A stretch of 64,000 nt of DNA from Neolentinus lepideus HHB14362 ss-1 (Eukaryota > Basidiomycota > Agaricomycetes > Gloeophyllales > Gloeophyllaceae): positions 136,460-200,459 of the forward strand of contig KV425573.1 of NCBI GenBank assembly GCA_001632425.1, in the 5' to 3' direction. The translations under genes and the position numbers were made by a program. Positions 1 through 10,324 of the stretch are shown here, in pieces. The notes beneath the pieces are model-generated. The model was not told the DNA's origin. It did not search any database and worked only from the letters and a program-made list of their open reading frames with translations. Every line of letters begins with the position of its first letter. The first letter of the stretch is position 1.

Positions 1-5
1 TATCT

Positions 6-392
6 TTGCACCGTCGGAGACCTGCTGAGCTTGAGCTTTCATTGTCGTGCTACAGACAACTTCACGTCTACGCAAAGGTCGCTTATAACCTAAAAACTGG
101 TACCCGTGGTCTTCCCTACGTCTGTATAGGCTTTTCCTTCGCTAACGTGTCAACCACTATATCTGAGGCAACCACTATATCTGACAACGAAGCTCCTCAG
201 ATCGGCAGTGCTAGGTTTCCTTCAGAACAACCGTCTCACCTTGAAGGGACACTGTCAGTCCCCGCTTCGTCACCAGACGCAGAGTCAGACCCGAATTTAG
301 GATCAGTGTTGGAAGCGACTACGCCTCGCGAATCTACGCCTCGCCCACGTACGCCGCGACCTTCCACGCCGCTTCCATCTACGCCGAACTAA
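6..392 (+). CDS. Partial hypothetical protein, Ser/Thr/Pro-rich tail
   Basis: Open frame running in from the left edge and ending at a TAA at 390-392. The last third is built of Pro-Arg-Pro-Ser-Thr steps (alternating PRPRTPRP and PSTPLPST), which looks like a disordered tail. No domain is recognised. It ends 123 bp upstream of the FunK1 start in the same orientation, so it could be the 3' end of a separate gene, an upstream exon of that gene, or chance coding. The first ATG need not be the real start because the window edge cuts it. Confidence 0.25.
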   Translation: MHRRRPAELELSLSCYRQLHVYAKVAYNLKTGTRGLPYVCIGFSFANVSTTISEATTISDNEAPQIGSARFPSEQPSHLEGTLSVPASSPDAESDPNLGSVLEATTPRESTPRPRTPRPSTPLPSTPN

Positions 393-515
393 GGGGACGG
401 ACTCCAGGCCGACGCACAGGAGGCTTCTGATTCAGCACCAGACGCCATCTTCCCAGATACTAACCCACTTCTCGATATCCACTACCGCGCCAGCGTTCAA
501 ATAAGAGGATCAAGT

Positions 516-3022
516 ATGTCAGATCATCTGGTCTCCGAGAATCTGGGTGCTGTTCCGGATATCCGCGGGTTGCCACATAAGCGGAATGCTCCAGCAATGT
601 CTTCGCCTAGCACTTTCGACAGGGGTCCTATTACTACTCAGTCGCAGGATCCGGAGACCGTTCAGGATACTCCGCGCGGAGTTGCTCGCTATCATCTTCA
701 CGTCGACGCTTTGCAGGGGGCTCTTGAGGCAGAACTGGAGGCGGCATGGGTTCCAGGCTTGACAATATTTCTGGAAAGGCTCACGAGCAGGGATCATATA
801 CCAGATATGCCATCCAACACCGAGATTGATGGGTTCCTCAAACAGTATAAGGGCTATAGCATGAAGAAACTGAAGTGGGACAAGGTCCCTTCCAAACCGA
901 AGAGGGAGGACTCCGCGTTGTACAACCCACTCACCACCCATATCAATGTCATTCTGCGGCATTTTGAGCGTGGCACCCGTGCAGCAGTTGGGACATACGC
1001 CAAAGAGATGCCTCACGTGCATTACGTCCATCAAACAGCGCTGAAAATGAAGCCTGATATTACACTCATGGGATACGGTCCTTATTTGGCGCAAAATCAA
1101 GCGATCCCAGATCCACCGAGATACACGCACTGCCTGGCGCCGATTGAAGTGAGGTACGAAGACGCCGTACAGTGGAACCAGGATCGTCTCCAACTCGCGG
1201 TCTATGCCCGTGAATGCTTAGTGCAGCAGCCGAACCGGAACTTCGTTTACGGCGTTTTGCTCACCGAGAAAAGGCTTCTACTTTTCCAATTCGACCGCGC
1301 AGGTGCTCTCTTCTCTCCCTGGATCAATTTCCATACCAACGCAAGGATGTTCATCAAGATTATCCTAGCACTATCCACGGCATATTCGGACAAGCTGGGT
1401 TTTGATATGCGTATCTACTGGGATGGGTCTACACGATACTTCAAGTCGGATGCACCCGCGCCGAAGATATATTCTATCCATGATCCCTACAAACCTTTCC
1501 GTAGACACACTATACATGGGCGAGGAACAACTTGCTGGCTCCTCTATGACGACGATACGAGAAAGAAGTGTGTACTCAAATTTGCTTGGCGGACAAAGGA
1601 TCGGGAGCCAGAATATGTTTTCTTGGATATGATTCGGCAGGAAAACGAGAAACGAAAGAAGATGCCCGGCCAAAATCCAATCCCAGGTGTCGGGACCGTC
1701 ATAGACTATGGAGACTCAGCGGAAGTCTCAAAGCTTCGTTTCAACCTTCCCATGAGAGAAGAGGGTGGCAGAGATGTTCCTGAACGGATATATTATTGGA
1801 CATTACAGCCTTACTATGGGCAGCCGCTTGAGAAGGCCCCTTCGGTATCACAATCTCTTAGAGCGTTCTATGATATCCTCCAAGGTATGGTTTCCGATTT
1901 TAACTCTGCGGACGACTGTCTCATGATGTTCCAGGCGGATTCGAACTGTGGAAACTTGGTATACTGCATCGCGACATCAGCACGCGCAATATGCTTTTCA
2001 ATCCTGATCCTAATGCGGAACCTGGGCAACGAGGATTCCTAATCGATTTCGACATGGCCAAAAACTTGAACAGCACAGCCAGCATTGCAGGAAATGATCT
2101 TCGCACCGTAAGTGATGCAATTATGGATGGCTTTGGTATTGGTTGTGTACACTTCGTGTAGGGCACTCGGCTTTTCCAGTCTATCAAAGTTCTTGAAGGA
2201 GTGGGCAACCACGATTACCTGGATGACCTTGAATCAAGTTTCTGGGCATACACATGGATTGCTTGTACTAGCGAAAGTCCTGGGGTACCTCGGGACCGAA
2301 TCCCGCGAGAATTGATCGATTGGGACTCCCCCAATCTGTCAACTGCGATACGCTCCAAGCGAAGGTTTTTGTTATGTCCTACATCCTATTGCCTTGTCTC
2401 CTCCAAAATGGGAGAGCACGTGCAACACATGGTCGCTCTTCTAGCGCTTTTCTTTCAGGAAAAGGCACTACCTAGAATTGCACGGATACAAACTGAGAAT
2501 AGAGCCGTGGACGTGGATCCTTTCATGCAAGCATATATTGCGAAGCTGGCTCCTAAAATTGGGTTACATGTCGACGCCACCCACGATGCAACCCAAAGTA
2601 AGTCTCGCAACTCACGGTTGTCCGTCTAATCCGTTAATGATGACCATACAGCGCTCGATGTTGAGGCAAAGGAATGGTTTGATGTGGTTATCCGCACAGT
2701 GGGGCTCATCATCACAGAGGAAGAAGCTAGTCGCAGGGCCTTGTCTCCCGTCCCCGACAACTTGGTTTCAGCTCAAGATGAAGATCGATCCGGGCTCGTC
2801 TTGAAGCCTCCTGGACCTGGCGAGCAGCAGATGCTAGAGGAGAAGAAGCAACAATGCGAAACAACAACGCAAGACCCGATGAACTTTCAGAAAGACCTCG
2901 CATCCAAGCTGCCTGATACCGGCAACGGCGGTAACAGCAAGAAACGCGTTCTAAGTCCTCAACGGTCCCCCTCTGTCAGAGTTACCGTGGCACATCCGGC
3001 CAAGAAGGCGAAACAAGTCTGA
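516..3022 (+). CDS. FunK1-type (fungal-specific) protein kinase
   Basis: Predicted serine/threonine-kinase-like protein of the FunK1 family, a family expanded in mushroom-forming basidiomycetes; substrates are not known. Exons 516-1884, 1935-2107, 2162-2597 and 2652-3022 join in frame to about 782 residues. The 50-nt first intron restores the catalytic loop ILHRDIS (about residues 465-471). The metal-binding motif follows as LIDFDMAKN, with DFD in place of DFG, as is usual in this family. A conserved family block GTRLFQSIKVLEG and the DLESSFWAYTWI segment follow. The N-terminal 350 residues include the family's YKGYSMKKLKWDKVP-like region. The C-terminus is lysine-rich (KKAKQV), possibly a nuclear signal. 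Family call is firm; kinase activity is not shown. Confidence 0.85.
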
Positions 3023-4612
3023 AGCTTGAAGCCTTTTGATTTATTTACCGTCGTGATCCTCGTTTTCATCTACGGTTGTCGGCGCTTTTGGCGGTTGTTT
3101 CTTCGATCTCCTGTGCCCAGCTTTCCAGTCACCATTCTGCTGCTTTCTGCGACATATTGATCTGTTTTGCATTAACAATTCTGCCGGTCCGCCAGTCCGC
3201 TTGACTGGATTCATAGTGCTATTTATCTTCGCATTCGTGTTGCCCTAGGATATCAATCTCAATGTACCACTGTACCACATAATATATTCAGCCGAATGCA
3301 GCGTCTATACTTGTCGATACATCGTGCTGTGATGTACAAGATAAATACACCATCAGCATTATATACTTCGTTCTCTAAAGTCCCAAACCCTAGGCCTCTG
3401 CTCATGATGGTGGCGCGCAGCATGACCCTCTTGCACCAGCAATGGTTTTATTAGTCGAAGTCTCGTCCCACCATAACTCTCCCTCCTGCCTGCGCACCGT
3501 CTGACTGGTGACAAAGCGCGCATCGCCTAGTCCGCGATTCAGCCACACCCATCGTGATGGTGACAAGGGGGCCCCAGTGCGGGCTGGGCGTTCTTGGACT
3601 CCGTCCAGACGATGGGGAAGTGGGATTAGCAGGTGCTAATCCGAGACGCTGTGAACCAGTCAAGTGAACCAGGATGGGATGACAGGTGGGTTCGATGAGA
3701 TTAGGCGCTGGGAGTGCGATACCCCGGCGCGGCTCCTGTGTCGGTCTGAATAGGTTAGGTCGGGCTGTCTGTAATGCACTTTTTGATACTGAGTGAATGC
3801 AAACACAAGCATCCAATCGCAGAGTTGCACAGCATCAAACTAGTAGGTCTTGAAATCATCCCTTCCATATAAGTCGAGACCCCGTGGTCAATCTTGTTGT
3901 TGTTCAGGGAGAGCGTGCGGTGTGCGCGAGGATACGGTCCAGAATGAATAAGATCAGCTGCCTCGCGCACGCAGTTACAGCGAAGATGAATATCTATAAA
4001 CCAGGTTGTTTAACTGAAGCGGCACGAGGATCGAGTACGTACTGAAACTGACTCAGATGGACCATGTGGAGTGGCATGTCGAGCTGAATATTAACTGGCA
4101 GAATATGCGGAGCCATCTACATGAACGACACGGATACGAGGAGTCGGTACCTGCGACATTTACGCGCTCTGCAGGCCATGATCGCATCTATAAATCAAGA
4201 TATCGGGCGTCACATGCAATGAGCACATAGATATGGAAGCGAGAAAATCTAGCTGTGAACATCGTCAGTGAGTATTAGTTAGAGACCGTCGACGATTCCC
4301 GCCGAAGACATCGTGTTACCAGCCTATGATGCATAACTCAAGCTTTCTCAGCTACAGCAATACATTCCTTTTTGCTGGAACTATAAGAGTTGATGAGAAT
4401 ATACTAATGACAAGAAGGTAAAAGATGAGTAGGAAATAGGAAAGGCGATTTGGCATGACAGTGAACAGAGCTGTGAGCACTTCCAGAACGCAAAAGCCAC
4501 AAGCCACAATTCTCCTGCCGCGGACCTCCGCCCACGTGGACGCACGTGTTCATGACGTCTCGCACTCTCGACGCCATACACCTTGCTCGGGCTCTAATCC
4601 TGTCCTCGACGC
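3023..4612. other. Intergenic, no gene seen
   Basis: About 1.6 kb between the FunK1 kinase and the OXLD1-like gene. Short open frames occur on both strands but none shows a family motif, codon bias or a spliceable extension. No repeat of note was seen. Confidence 0.5.
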
Positions 4613-5261
4613 ATGTTATGCACTGGACAACGCATACACTCTCGCCGCCTCCTGGGATCTGTACATGTAACACCCTACGGTCACCGTACGCTCATCCGCG
4701 ATAGCAGGTCCCACGGTTCCCCGCGGCCCCCGATAGAAATGTGGAAGCGACCCGCGCAGGCAGGGCAGAACCTCTCCGACCGATATCGGCGCCTTGAGAG
4801 GTCTCTAAGGGAGAAGGCGGCGCTGTCCGAGTTTATCCAGGATCTGCCGGGTGATGTGGCCGTCGCGTCGCCGATGGAGAGGGAGGTGCACCCTGCGCAC
4901 CGGCCGCCTGGGACGGTGAAGACGTTCAGAGGGCTGGTCATCCCGGAGGAACCGACGCCCCCTGCTGCAGATGGTGTGTCATTTTTGCGTAGCAGTTGGC
5001 TTGGATTAACGTCTACTAGAATGCTGCATGTCGGGCTGTGCGGTTTGCGTGTACGATCTATACGAGGAGTCGCTGCAAGCGTACAAGGCGTCGGTTAATG
5101 CGTTGCGAGCTGCGCTTAGGGCAAGTAGCGTCCCGGAGCGAGATTGGCCTGCGTCGATCCAGGAGCCCCGGGAGTCCAAGGTTAACATGGTGAAGGACGC
5201 GAGTATGAGTGCGTTCGAGGAGCTGGAGCGGACGTTGCGGCAGAAGAAGGCAGAAATTTGA
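4613..5261 (+). CDS. Oxidoreductase-like domain protein (OXLD1 type), probably mitochondrial
   Basis: Two exons, 4613-4973 and 5020-5261, joined across a 46-nt intron, encode about 200 residues. The junction creates the cysteine signature ADECCMSGCAVCVYDLYEES, which is the hallmark of the oxidoreductase-like domain (Pfam Oxidored-like, human OXLD1). The cysteines are thought to bind a metal or redox group; the reaction is unknown. The N-terminal 40 residues are rich in Arg, Ser and His and poor in acidic residues, as expected for a mitochondrial presequence. That supports the first ATG, but an internal ATG at MWKRPAQ is possible. The C-terminal half is charged and probably helical (FEELERTLRQKKAEI end). 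Confidence 0.82.
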
Positions 5262-6243
5262 TGACCGTGGAGCGAGCGGCTGGCTAATGGATACAGCGAC
5301 ATAGACCTCCTGAGGGAAATCCGAGTGTCTTGTCCCATTTTTCTTCGTGATTTTAGCAGTATTTCCTCAGGATGCACCAGAAGTGAGTCCTGATATCGTA
5401 GTTGACAAGTGTTATCGCATCCGTGATTGAACATCAAGATCACGTTCTTAGCGTCTTTCATTCATGGCTGTCCATCAACTCGAACGGGTGCGCGTTTCTG
5501 GATATCAGCCGAACATCCTCGAGCCCGTCCTCATGGACCCACCACCGCTCAGACACAACCCCGACAGTGACCGTACGCGACTGCTGGTAACTGTAAAATG
5601 CGGAGGACACGCGGTAAGTGTCCTAGCTCTAGTCCCCACTAAAGATCAGCACGCCGACGATATCGATATAGACAACGTAAGACGGCTACTATGGTTGCAA
5701 GTGGGCTTCCCTCGGACGCGGAGCGCTCCACCTTTCCAAAGAAGTATCCGCTGCTCAAGACTGGTTGCCCCAGGGACCAGAAGAGCATGTTTGCAACTCT
5801 GAGGGAAAGCGGTCGCCCAAGAGCATGAATCGACACCTATCCCGGCGGCTCGAACCTTATTACGTCTGTGGCGCGCTATCTACATTGACATTCCATAATG
5901 TCACTCGCCTACTCGACTGGACGACTGCCTACCTGCATATTTGCACAGGAAGAGCCCTTCCCTTCCGAGGAGTGTGCTTTACGGCTTGGACGCTGTACCC
6001 ATGTAGTGTGGCGTTCGCTGCCTAAAGAACTAGAGATAAACGCTTGCAAAAAGACAAGCCTCATTCTGAATCTCGTCTCAAAACCACATACAACAAACGA
6101 ATAATATATGTCACGTGTACGCTAAAAAATGCTAGTGGTATGGATGTATGCAAGCAGCCACTATATTACGATAAACAACCGCTCCTCTCCGTATACGTCT
6201 ATAATAATTCACGTCCCTCCGTGCATATCTACAATATCCCAGT
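5262..6243. other. Intergenic, no confident gene
   Basis: An open frame at 5464-5802 (+) lacks recognisable motifs. The rest is probably the 3' untranslated regions of the two neighbouring genes, which converge here. Confidence 0.4.
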
Positions 6244-8153
6244 CTACAGCCCACCATCACCTCCTTCCCTCCCATGGGCGACACTAGTCGTCCCCACCGT
6301 ACTCGCCACACTAGTCATCCCCACCGCACTCGCCACACTAGTCAACCCCAACGTACTCGCCACCCTCCTCCCAGGCCCCCTCCTCTCAAACGCATGCACC
6401 TCCCCCAACCGGCTCCCCTCCACCCCACTCCCACTCCCACCTACACCCACACCCCCGCCGTACAAATCAAACGGGCTCGGCGGCGTCAGCGCGGGACTCG
6501 GCAGCGCCTGCAGCCGCAGCTTCCGCAGCGCCCCCACCCCCACCCCGCCCTCCCGCGCCCGCCCCGTCGGGATCTGGAAATAGCTGTACACGTTCCCCGC
6601 GCCTCCACTCCCCTCCGCCAGCACGCCTCCACTCCCCGCAGCCGGCGGGGTCTCCACTACGGGGCCAGTGTCAGTCCCGTCCGAGTCCAGAATCGGCGGC
6701 GACGGGCTCGGGCTGAGCGACCCCGCGGTCAGCGACGGCGTCGACTCGTCGCCTTCCCCTTCGTCTTCTTCAGGGCGGTCGGCCTCCGAGGCGCCACTTG
6801 CCTCTGCCTCTGCCTCTGCCTCTCCGCACTCGACGCTGGTGCTTGCCTCTCCGTACTCGACACTGGCACTTGCCTCTCCTTTTCCGTACTCGACACTGGC
6901 ACTTGCCTCTGCCTCTCCCTCTCCGTACTCGATACTGGCACTTGCCTCTCCCTCTCCGTACTCGACACTGGCGCGTGCTTCCGACCCACCACTGGCGTCC
7001 TCGTCCCCAAAAACGCGATCGAGCATCCGCCGCTCGAGCGCGCTCTCCGTGTGCGGGGTGCGCGAGACGTCTTCTTCCTCTCCCTCTTGCTCCTTTTCCT
7101 CCCCTTCCTTGCTCTTCTCCTCCTCCTTCGCGTCGCCGTCGCCGTCGTTCCAGCTGAACGTCATCTCCCCGGGCTCCGCCTCCGGGCCACTATTACTGCC
7201 AGGCTCGTCGCTGGTCGGTAAAAGGGGCAAGAACGCGAAATGCGGGCGGGGGCGGGGCGGAAGGTTAGACGGGATGGGGTTCGGCGCGGACATGGGAGAA
7301 TGCTTCGGCGACTGATGGGGAGAGCCGCGAGAAGACGCAATTGGCGCCGTGAGCTGCATCCAATGCGTCGTCGTGGTTGGCGATTGCGGGCTCGAAGGAG
7401 ACGGATCAGCAGTAGGGGAGGATGCGCTCTCTGGCAGTAACGGCATGAGCCCAATCGGCACGCGGCGCAGGTACTCGACTTGGGTGTGCGGGCGGGGGTT
7501 GAGGGGGTCGGGGGGCTGGGGGGCGCGCGGGAGGGAGAGCTGCAGCTGTTTGAGCTCGAGGACGTCCCTGAATATGGGCAGCGTCAGCGGGGTTTTGGAC
7601 GTGGGAGAGAGCACGGAGGACGAATATGAGGGTGGTGTGGGTGGAGGAGAACATGGGGGGAAGAAGGGGCTGTGCGATGAAGAAGGGAAGTAGGAATCGG
7701 ATGATGAGGGCGAAGAGTGATGTATGGAAAGGGGAGAGGACATTGCGGGAATAATTTGGGAAACGAGGACGGCTTGTGTGTATGACTCGAGAGGTGTGGC
7801 TGGAAGCATATATGCGTTCATGCCCGGTAAAGAGATGTACCGCATTTGACCGATGCAGTCATTCGGTTCATTCGGTGCCAATCACCGCGCAGCCAGCCAG
7901 CCGAGAGCCAGTAATGCACAGAACGGCGGATAGGACAGCGATGGACGTAGTGGATGACTCACTGGTACGACAGCTTCTGTGTGACCTCTGCGGGTGTCCT
8001 GTCCCACTCGTCTGCGACAAACACCTGCACTTCGCCTTCGTTGCGGAAAGACACGGCTTTGCGTTTGTAGGATGGGCGTGCGGAGGGAGAGGGCGTGGGG
8101 GGGCAGGCGGAGGGAGGAGAGGCGGGCGGGGAGTATTTGAGACAGCTCTTCAT
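6244..8153 (-). CDS. Ser/Pro-rich low-complexity protein with conserved N-terminal block
   Basis: Two exons on the minus strand, 8153-7963 and 7567-6244, give about 504 residues. Joining them makes a continuous conserved-looking block: KAVSFRNEGEVQVF, VADEWDRTPAEVTQKLSYQ, then DVLELKQLQLSLPRAPQ and RRVPIGLMPLLPES. I recall this arrangement from uncharacterised basidiomycete proteins; KAVSF resembles a PP1-docking RVxF motif, but that is only a resemblance. The centre is disordered and carries an imperfect repeat of SVEYGEGEA-type units (6780-6990). The C-terminus has repeated TSVAS-VG units (6270-6360). The intron of 395 nt is unusually long here and could hide another small exon. No function is assigned. 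Confidence 0.65.
6780..6990 (-). repeat. Coding minisatellite (SVEYGEGEA-like units)
   Basis: Imperfect in-frame repeats, read on the plus strand as GTACTCGACACTGGCACTTG separated by CCTCTC/GCCTCT runs. They encode alternating Glu-Gly/Ala/Ser-Val units inside the disordered region of the host gene. Because the units are near-repeats in all frames, long antisense frames appear on the other strand and should be ignored. Confidence 0.7.
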
Positions 8154-10324
8154 GGCGGCTGACTAGGACTGACCGATTGGGTGTATGCGCGGGTTCGAAT
8201 CGGGCTGGCTGTAGGGAACGGCGGCGAGCAGGGCGCCGAGGGCAGAGACGGGGTTACTTGTAGACGAGCTACGGCTCGAAATTTACCACTGCCACTGGAT
8301 CCGTCCCCCGTTTGCCTCGCGGTGGCTCCCTGGCCAATCGTCCGTCCGTCCCGTCCCGTCCGGGGCTCCACTCTCTACTGACGGAGACAGAGACCCGCGA
8401 CACCTCGATCGCCCGTTTCTCTGCTTTTGTAGCAAGACCGGTCTATGTTTCAGTTTGACGCACGCGTAAAAGGAACTCTCAGCTGTCAGAAGAGGCAGGG
8501 AAATTTAAACCGTGGATGGGGTTGGATCGACTCGGACGCCGTTGACAAATATTGGACAGCTCAAGAAATCGGCAGGGTGGAGGAAAAATATTTTCATCAC
8601 CCTTCGCTTCATCTGACGACCTTGGAAGATATTACCCAGATGTGAGGTCAGAAGCACGAATTTGACTTGACCTTCCGAATTAAGTAGGTGAATAACCCCT
8701 TTTAGCGATTTGTTACTTGTGAGCACTAAATACGATGATGCTACTGTCTCATTCTCATCCTGTCGATCGTAGGATTAATATTAAATTCTCTCTCTGCTTT
8801 TCTATTTCAGCTATGATCCATACGGGGACTCGGTAACATGCTCGAGGTTTCCATAAATTTCGAGGACCTCTGGAGTCCCGATCTAACCCTAACCTCGCCT
8901 TCCCGGCGGGTCTGTTTCCGCTCATTTCGCCACCTGCCTGCCTGACAGCTGCTTCAATATAACGGCCATAAGGCGACCCAATGCCCGGCATTTGTACGAC
9001 ATGCGCGCGTTTGAGAGAAGACCATACGACATAGATAGATATAGCATACGGCTGGGCCATCGAACGTCACGGGCTCGCGAGTTGAATATCAATCCGCGAG
9101 TGACGGAGGTATTTAATGAGTTTGGTTCCGAGACAGTGACAGGTAATAGTCCATATCCTGGCATAGGGGCTCTACCCCGTGGCTCCTAGGCCTCATCGAT
9201 GAGCGATATGCATGGCCCCGTTCCTGAGTGCGATATCTTCATACGCGTGTACCGTCGCAGTCTGATCGACGAGGGTTCCCTGCATGCGTCAAAGTGAGCC
9301 TCACCGATATGAACGGTCACGATTCATAGACCAGATAGCTCCGTCCTCAAGTCTTCATGTGCGTTTGTACCTATGTGCCATCCCCGACTCTACAATCGTG
9401 ACCCGATGACTTTGTTTCTCGACATCTTGCAGGCGCCAAAGGGAGCCTCACCAACACGAAGGTCATAACCGCCGAGTCCCGATCTGATTCATATTGACCT
9501 TTCCCGTTGCATAAAGTACCCGATCCAAGCCCGATTATGTGTGTTCTCGCCTTCCACCCTCGTGCCACAAGCCCACCTTTCATCTGGCAGTTGCGTGCTG
9601 TCGTGCGCCGAACTGTAGCGTCTTAACACTCTCCCCGCCCCTCAGGCCTCAGGACAAAGATACATCAGCATTCTGCCCCGATCTCATACATATACATTCG
9701 GGCATGTGCCACAAGCCCACCTTTCATCTGGCAGTTACGTGCAGTCGTACGCTCGAACTGCAGCGTCCTCAACTCTCTCCCCGCCCCTCCGGCGCTACTT
9801 AAACTTGAAATGCACCCTGCTCACCCCTCGCCAGGATAAAGATAGGTCGGCATCCTGCTCCGGTCTCATACATATACGTTGGGCATCTTGATATCGGGGA
9901 GACCTTGCTCTGAGTCGGACGTGGAGTATTATGAGAAAATACTGCTAAGAGCAAAAGGAAAAAGCGGGGCAAGATGCTCGGATTTCAGATATATTAATAT
10001 TTATTGTGGCGTCCGTAGGACCAAACAAAGGAACGATCAATTTCAGCCACAAACAAACTTGATATGCATCGTGTCTAGCTATAGCCTCCGGTCTGGTCTG
10101 CGCGACGTTCACTGTCACTGGTACTTTAAATATAGGTAGGAGGCCCGATATCACCAAGTGAGCGAATCTTCCCCGGAACACGAGGACGCTATCAACTTCT
10201 CCCACCGTTTTTTATAGTCCGTCAGGCTTTGGGCGTATCGTCAGCCTTGGGTGTATACATCGTCCATCTGCTTCAGCTCTTAGGTGCACAAGGTTCGAGC
10301 TTCGAGCTGAAATTCGGGACTACC
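8154..10324. other. Intergenic with a tandem repeat
   Basis: About 2.2 kb between two divergently transcribed genes (minus gene ending its 5' side at 8153, plus gene starting at 10325). It should hold both promoters. Apart from the 144-bp tandem duplication described separately I see no gene. Confidence 0.5.
9562..9888. repeat. Imperfect tandem duplication, period about 144 bp
   Basis: GTGCCACAAGCCCACCTTTC begins at 9562 and again at 9706. Both copies go on through the same landmarks: a CTGGCAGTT segment, a run reading CTCTCCCCGCCCCTC, an AGGA-AAAGATA segment, and CTCATACATATACRTT. The second copy has an extra insertion of about 40 bp before the last landmark and ends near 9888. Non-coding. 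Confidence 0.75.

Noticed and set aside
6274..7454. Long plus-strand and other-frame open frames over the low-complexity gene
   Set aside because: They are Arg/Pro/Leu-rich shadows of a GC-rich repetitive coding region and contain no motifs.
9562..9888. CRISPR-like array
   Set aside because: Only two long imperfect copies, and the genome is eukaryotic.
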